Assembly (NCBI GenBank): GCA_026392265.1
Contig: JAPLCL010000184.1
Coordinates: forward strand, 1-10,275
Length of the DNA stretch: 10,275 nt
Origin: Actinomycetota bacterium
GTDB taxonomy: Bacteria; Actinomycetota; Thermoleophilia; UBA2241
Direction: 5' to 3'
Shown: positions 7,464 through 10,275 of the stretch, piece after piece
How positions within the stretch are numbered: position 1 is the stretch's first letter
Layout: the number at the start of each line of letters is the position of its first letter
Translations under genes and position numbers: made by a program
Notes under the pieces: model-generated
Told to the model about the DNA's origin: nothing
Database searches by the model: none
What the model saw: the letters and a program-made list of their open reading frames with translations, nothing else

Positions 7464-7479
7464 CGGTCCCGAAAGACCG
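7464..7479 (+). other. Short inverted repeat before the RodZ-like ribosome site
   Basis: CGGTC (7464-7468) and GACCG (7475-7479) form a 5-bp stem with a 6-nt loop (CCGAAA). It is immediately followed by the purine-rich ribosome-binding stretch GAGGAGAAGG (7479-7488). It falls in the predicted 5' leader of the gene. It is too short to call a terminator and may be chance. Confidence 0.25.
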
Positions 7480-7497
7480 AGGAGAAGGCCATCCACC

Positions 7498-8241
7498 GTG
7501 TTTGAGATCGGCAACACGCTGCGCGAGGCGCGCGTGCGTCGCAACCTGACGCTCCAACAGGTCGAGGAAGACACGAAGATCCGTGTCAGGTACGTGCAGG
7601 CCATGGAGAACGAGGACTTCGACGTGATGCCCGGCGCGACCTACGTCAAGGGCTTTCTGCGCACGTACTCCCAGTACCTCGCCCTCGATCCCGAAGTCAT
7701 CATCGACGAGTATCGCTCGCGCGGCATCAAGACGGGGGAGATCCAGGAGCCCTTCGGCGGGGTCTCGATGCTCGGCGCGCCGCGCCGTCACCGGGGGCGC
7801 AACACCGTCGTGTTCGTGGCCGTGATCTGCCTTCTCGTGCTCGGCGTCATCTGGATCCTCGGCCGGGGCACCGATACGCAACAGTCGACCAATTCGGGAG
7901 CCCTTGGCATCACGAGCTCGTCGCCGTCACCGTCCACCAGCCCGTCCGCCAAGCCGCCGAAGACGGCGGCGCCGGTGGTCCAGGGCGAGCTGCGCGTCAC
8001 CGTTCCAGCCGGGGAGAGCTGGATCGAAGTCCGCAGGGAAGGCTCGACCGGCACCGTACTGTTCTCCGGCACCGTGAAGAAGGGCAAGACGCGCGTGTTT
8101 GTCGGCGACGTCCTGTGGCTGCGCCTGGGCAACCCCTCGGCGGTGCGCCTGCGTGTGGAGGGGCGCAAGATCGCGCCGAGCGACTCCGCCGACCCCATCG
8201 ACTACATCGTCAAAGACGGCAAGCTCGAGAGGCAGGGCTGA
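7498..8241 (+). CDS. RodZ-like membrane-anchored helix-turn-helix protein (DUF4115 C-terminus)
   Basis: The 247-residue protein has the RodZ family layout. A cytoplasmic helix-turn-helix domain (HTH_25 type) spans about residues 1-75, beginning 'FEIGNTLREARVRRNLTL' and including 'GATYVKGFLRTYSQYL'. A basic stretch (RRHRGR) leads into a single membrane helix at about 102-122. A Ser/Pro/Thr-rich extracytoplasmic linker (about 128-160) precedes a C-terminal beta domain like DUF4115, with 'SWIEVRREGSTGTVLFSGT' and 'RLGNPSAVRLRVEG'. RodZ links MreB to the cell wall machinery in rods; no mreB lies in the window, so a cell-shape role is inference. Genes of this type often follow ftsK in actinobacteria. 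The start is GTG 7498, with GGAGAAGG ending 9 nt upstream, and a predicted promoter lies before it. Confidence 0.87.
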   Translation: MFEIGNTLREARVRRNLTLQQVEEDTKIRVRYVQAMENEDFDVMPGATYVKGFLRTYSQYLALDPEVIIDEYRSRGIKTGEIQEPFGGVSMLGAPRRHRGRNTVVFVAVICLLVLGVIWILGRGTDTQQSTNSGALGITSSSPSPSTSPSAKPPKTAAPVVQGELRVTVPAGESWIEVRREGSTGTVLFSGTVKKGKTRVFVGDVLWLRLGNPSAVRLRVEGRKIAPSDSADPIDYIVKDGKLERQG

Positions 8242-8242
8242 C

Positions 8243-8734
8243 ATGGCCAAGGATTCTTCGTTCGACGTAGTCTCGCGCGCCGACCTCAATGAGGTGCGCA
8301 ACGCCGTCAACATGGCGCAGAAAGAGATCGCCACACGCTACGACTTCAAGAAGAGCGTGAGCTCCATCACGCTCGAGGACGAAACGCTCGTCCTGGTCTC
8401 CGACGACGACGGCAAGCTCAGGCAGGTCGTCGAGGTCCTCGAGGAGAAGCTCGTGCGCCGCAAGGTCCCGCTCAAGGCACTGCAGTACGGCAAGATCGAA
8501 GAGGCGCTGGGCGGCACCGTGCGCCAGCGGGTACCGATCGCGCAGGGTATCCCCGACGACAAGATCAAAGCCATGAACAAGCTGCTGCGCCAACGCTTCA
8601 AGAAGGTCAAGTCGCAGATCCAGGGCGACACGCTGCGCGTCTTCTCGGCGAGCAAGGACGAGCTGCAGGCCGCCATGGCGGCGCTCCGCGAAGAAGACTG
8701 GGGCGTCCCCCTCCAGTTCGTGAACTATCGCTGA
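8243..8734 (+). CDS. yajQ: YajQ family nucleotide-binding protein
   Basis: The 163-residue protein matches the YajQ/UPF0234 family along its full usual length. Visible are 'SFDVVSRADLNEVRNAVN' at the N-terminus, 'KEIATRYDFK', the central 'LRQRFKKVKSQIQGDTLRV' region and 'KDELQAAMAALREEDWGVPL' at the end. The family folds as two ferredoxin-like halves and binds nucleotides or RNA; some proteobacterial members bind cyclic di-GMP and act as transcription co-regulators. The role in this organism is not known. The start is ATG 8243, one nt after the stop of the RodZ-like gene, with GCAGGG about 5 nt upstream, so translation is probably coupled. The reading frame continues upstream only as a shadow of the RodZ-like gene. 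Its position between the RodZ-like gene and rimO is not part of the usual actinobacterial order as I know it. Confidence 0.95.
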   Translation: MAKDSSFDVVSRADLNEVRNAVNMAQKEIATRYDFKKSVSSITLEDETLVLVSDDDGKLRQVVEVLEEKLVRRKVPLKALQYGKIEEALGGTVRQRVPIAQGIPDDKIKAMNKLLRQRFKKVKSQIQGDTLRVFSASKDELQAAMAALREEDWGVPLQFVNYR

Positions 8735-8736
8735 GG
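8732..8736 (+). promoter_or_regulatory. Shine-Dalgarno-like site before the ACG of rimO
   Basis: TGAGG at 8732-8736, overlapping the yajQ stop, lies 5 nt before the ACG at 8742-8744. It is the only purine-rich element in front of the conserved RimO N-terminus. It supports ACG over the other rare candidate in frame, ATT at 8760, which has no such site. Confidence 0.45.
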
Positions 8737-8741
8737 CTCCC

Positions 8742-10043
8742 ACGGGCGCCGGCTTCTTCATTCAGACGCTGGGCTGCCCCAAGAACGAGGCCGACTCCGA
8801 CGCCCTTGCCCGCCGGCTGTATGCGGCCGGGCACCGCGAAGCGCAGCCCGGCCGCGCCGACGTGGTCGTCGTCAATACCTGCGGGTTCATCGACGCCGCC
8901 AAGGAGGAGTCCATCGCGGCGCTCCTCGAAGCGGTGGACTTCGCTCACGCGCGCGGCGCGCGCGTGGCCGCGGTGGGCTGTCTGGTCGAGCGCTACCGCG
9001 CTGAGCTCGCCGCTGAGCTGCCCGAGGTGGACCTCTGGTGCGGCCTCGACACGGCGACGCTGCTCGCCGCCCTCCGCGAGGCGGGCGGCGGGGGAGAGGG
9101 CGCGGAGGGGCACGGCGCCGCCGTGCCGGTGCCGCGCCGCCCGCGCCCCGTGACCAGCTACCTCAAGATCTCCGACGGCTGCGATCGCCGCTGTGCGTAC
9201 TGCGCCATCCCTCTCATCAAGGGCGACTACGAGACGGTAGCGGCCGCGGAGGTCCTGCGCAGCGCCCGCGCCGCGCTGGCCGCCGGCGCCAAGGAGCTCG
9301 TGCTCGTCGGCCAGGACACGTCGCGCTGGGCGCAGCCGGGCTGGGGCGGGCTCGAGCGCCTGCTCGCCGAGCTCAAGGCGCTTGCCCCCGCCCCACTCTG
9401 GCTGCGCTTGCTCTACCTGCAGCCCGATGGTGTCGATGAGGGCCTCCTGGAGGCCATTTCGCGGCACGCGGTGCCGTATGTGGACGTCCCCCTTCAGCAC
9501 GCCTCCGGCGCCGTCCTGAGGCGCATGAAGCGCCGTGGCGACGGCGCTGACCACCTCGACATGCTCGCCCGGGTACGCGCCGCCCTCCCGGGCGTCGCCG
9601 TGCGCTCGACCTTCATCGCCGGGTTCCCCGGCGAGAGCGACGAGGAGTTCGACGAGTTGCTCGCTTTCGTGCGCGAGGCCGGCCTCGCGGCCGCCGGCGT
9701 GTTCCCCTACGACGCCCAGGAGGGCACCCCGGCGGCGACGTTGCCCGAGCAGGTCCCGGCGGTGCTCGCCGGCGCGCGCGCCGCCGAGCTCGGCGGCGCC
9801 ATCGACGACGTGGCCGGCCGGTTCTGGCAGGCGCTCGCCGGCCGCCCGCTCGACGTGCTCGTCGAGCGCGGCGCAGGGGCGGACGGCGTTGCCGTTGGGC
9901 GCTGCGCGCTGCAGGCGCCGGATATCGACGGCCGTACCTTCGTGCGCGGCGCCAAGGTGCGACGCGGTCAGGTCGTGCACGCCGTGGCGTCGGGCAGCGT
10001 CGGGTATGATGTCGAGGCCGACGCTGGAAGACGGGAACCGTGA
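8742..10043 (+). CDS. rimO: Ribosomal protein S12 methylthiotransferase RimO
   Basis: RimO is a radical SAM enzyme with two iron-sulfur clusters that methylthiolates an Asp of ribosomal protein S12. Numbered from ACG 8742, the protein has 433 residues, typical of the family. The N-terminal UPF0004 domain has C12 in 'TLGCPKN', C47 in 'VNTCGFID' and C80 in 'AVGCLVER'. The radical SAM cluster ligands are C147, C151 and C154 in 'GCDRRCAYC'. The C-terminal TRAM-like region contains 'LQAPDIDGRTFVRG' and 'GYDVEAD'. LGCPKN and the ending favour RimO over MiaB. No ATG, GTG or TTG occurs in frame between the upstream stop (8721-8723) and GTG 8862, which lies beyond C12, so the start must be a rare codon; ACG 8742 fits best. 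It follows yajQ by 7 nt and overlaps pgsA by 4 nt. Confidence 0.95.
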   Translation, partial: TGAGFFIQTLGCPKNEADSDALARRLYAAGHREAQPGRADVVVVNTCGFIDAAKEESIAALLEAVDFAHARGARVAAVGCLVERYRAELAAELPEVDLWCGLDTATLLAALREAGGGGEGAEGHGAAVPVPRRPRPVTSYLKISDGCDRRCAYCAIPLIKGDYETVAAAEVLRSARAALAAGAKELVLVGQDTSRWAQPGWGGLERLLAELKALAPAPLWLRLLYLQPDGVDEGLLEAISRHAVPYVDVPLQHASGAVLRRMKRRGDGADHLDMLARVRAALPGVAVRSTFIAGFPGESDEEFDELLAFVREAGLAAAGVFPYDAQEGTPAATLPEQVPAVLAGARAAELGGAIDDVAGRFWQALAGRPLDVLVERGAGADGVAVGRCALQAPDIDGRTFVRGAKVRRGQVVHAVASGSVGYDVEADAGRREP

Positions 10044-10275
10044 GCACCAGGCAATTGAACCTCGCCAACGCCATCACCATCGCACGGATCCTGCTCATCC
10101 CCGTGTTTCTGGTGCTGCTGCTCTCGGGGATCCCCGAGCCCTACGGCGATATCGCCGCCGCCGCCGTGTTCATCCTGGCGGCGGCCACCGACAAGCTCGA
10201 CGGCTATGTGGCGCGGCGCAACGAACAGATCACGACGCTCGGGCAGTTTCTCGACCCGCTCGCCGACAAGCTCCT
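10040..10275 (+). CDS. pgsA: CDP-diacylglycerol--glycerol-3-phosphate 3-phosphatidyltransferase, N-terminal part
   Basis: The first 78 residues are visible before the window ends. They match the CDP-alcohol phosphatidyltransferase family of membrane enzymes. The catalytic signature D-x2-D-G-x2-A-R-x8-G-x3-D-x3-D is complete, with D51, D54, G55, A58, R59, G68, D72 and D76. The N-terminal segment 'LNLANAITIARILLIPVF' has the N-x2-T-x2-R pattern (N10, T13, R16) of PgsA, which makes phosphatidylglycerol phosphate from CDP-diacylglycerol. One membrane helix at about 17-30 and a second at about 38-50 are visible. The start is GTG 10040, sharing GTGA with the rimO stop, which implies translational coupling. 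A rimO-pgsA order is common, often followed by cinA and recA. A related transferase such as a cardiolipin synthase of the same family cannot be fully excluded from the fragment. Confidence 0.92.
   Translation, partial: MSTRQLNLANAITIARILLIPVFLVLLLSGIPEPYGDIAAAAVFILAAATDKLDGYVARRNEQITTLGQFLDPLADKL

Noticed and set aside
8724..8744. +1 frameshift fusing yajQ to rimO at CGC-TGA
   Set aside because: The CGC-TGA-G context only loosely resembles the prfB site and lacks its slippery codon and upstream Shine-Dalgarno. Both proteins have normal separate lengths. It is kept only as an alternative to the ACG start.

Overview
The window reads as a compact run of housekeeping genes, all on the + strand, from a high-GC bacterium. 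It is most likely a member of the Actinomycetota. The order pnp, M16 peptidase, dapB, dapA, RNase J, ftsK, RodZ-like helix-turn-helix gene, rimO, pgsA is a familiar actinobacterial neighbourhood, and the FtsK gamma domain has the 'GYARAGR' variant of the recognition helix, close to the actinobacterial form. The presence of a YajQ gene and the general protein character would fit an early-branching class (for example Thermoleophilia or Coriobacteriia), but I cannot fix the class from sequence alone.

Layout. 1-148: the end of a polynucleotide phosphorylase gene (S1 domain). 168-1436: an M16 zinc peptidase. 1433-2188: dapB, overlapping the peptidase stop by 4 nt. 2229-3110: dapA. 3199-4860: ribonuclease J. 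4937-7384: the FtsK/SpoIIIE DNA translocase. 7498-8241: a membrane-anchored RodZ-like helix-turn-helix protein behind a plausible sigma-70 type promoter. 8243-8734: a YajQ family protein. 8742-10043: RimO. 10040 to the end: the start of pgsA, overlapping rimO by 4 nt and cut by the window edge. Gaps between genes are all shorter than 115 nt. I see no tRNA, rRNA, CRISPR array, insertion sequence, phage gene or convincing terminator.

Functionally the window links RNA decay (PNPase, RNase J), the two dihydrodipicolinate steps of the lysine/diaminopimelate pathway that feeds peptidoglycan (DapA, DapB), chromosome segregation at the septum (FtsK), cell shape or envelope (RodZ-like), ribosomal protein S12 modification (RimO) and phospholipid synthesis (PgsA).

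The window holds no new defence or mobile system that I can see. The most interesting signal is subtle. Two separate genes, the M16 peptidase and rimO, have no ATG, GTG or TTG in frame upstream of their conserved N-termini. In both, an ACG stands exactly where the start codon should be, with a Shine-Dalgarno-like GGGAG or TGAGG 5-6 nt before it. Smaller points are a His to Glu change in the catalytic motif of DapB, a DapA whose lysine-feedback site looks lost, and a hairpin in the rnj leader.
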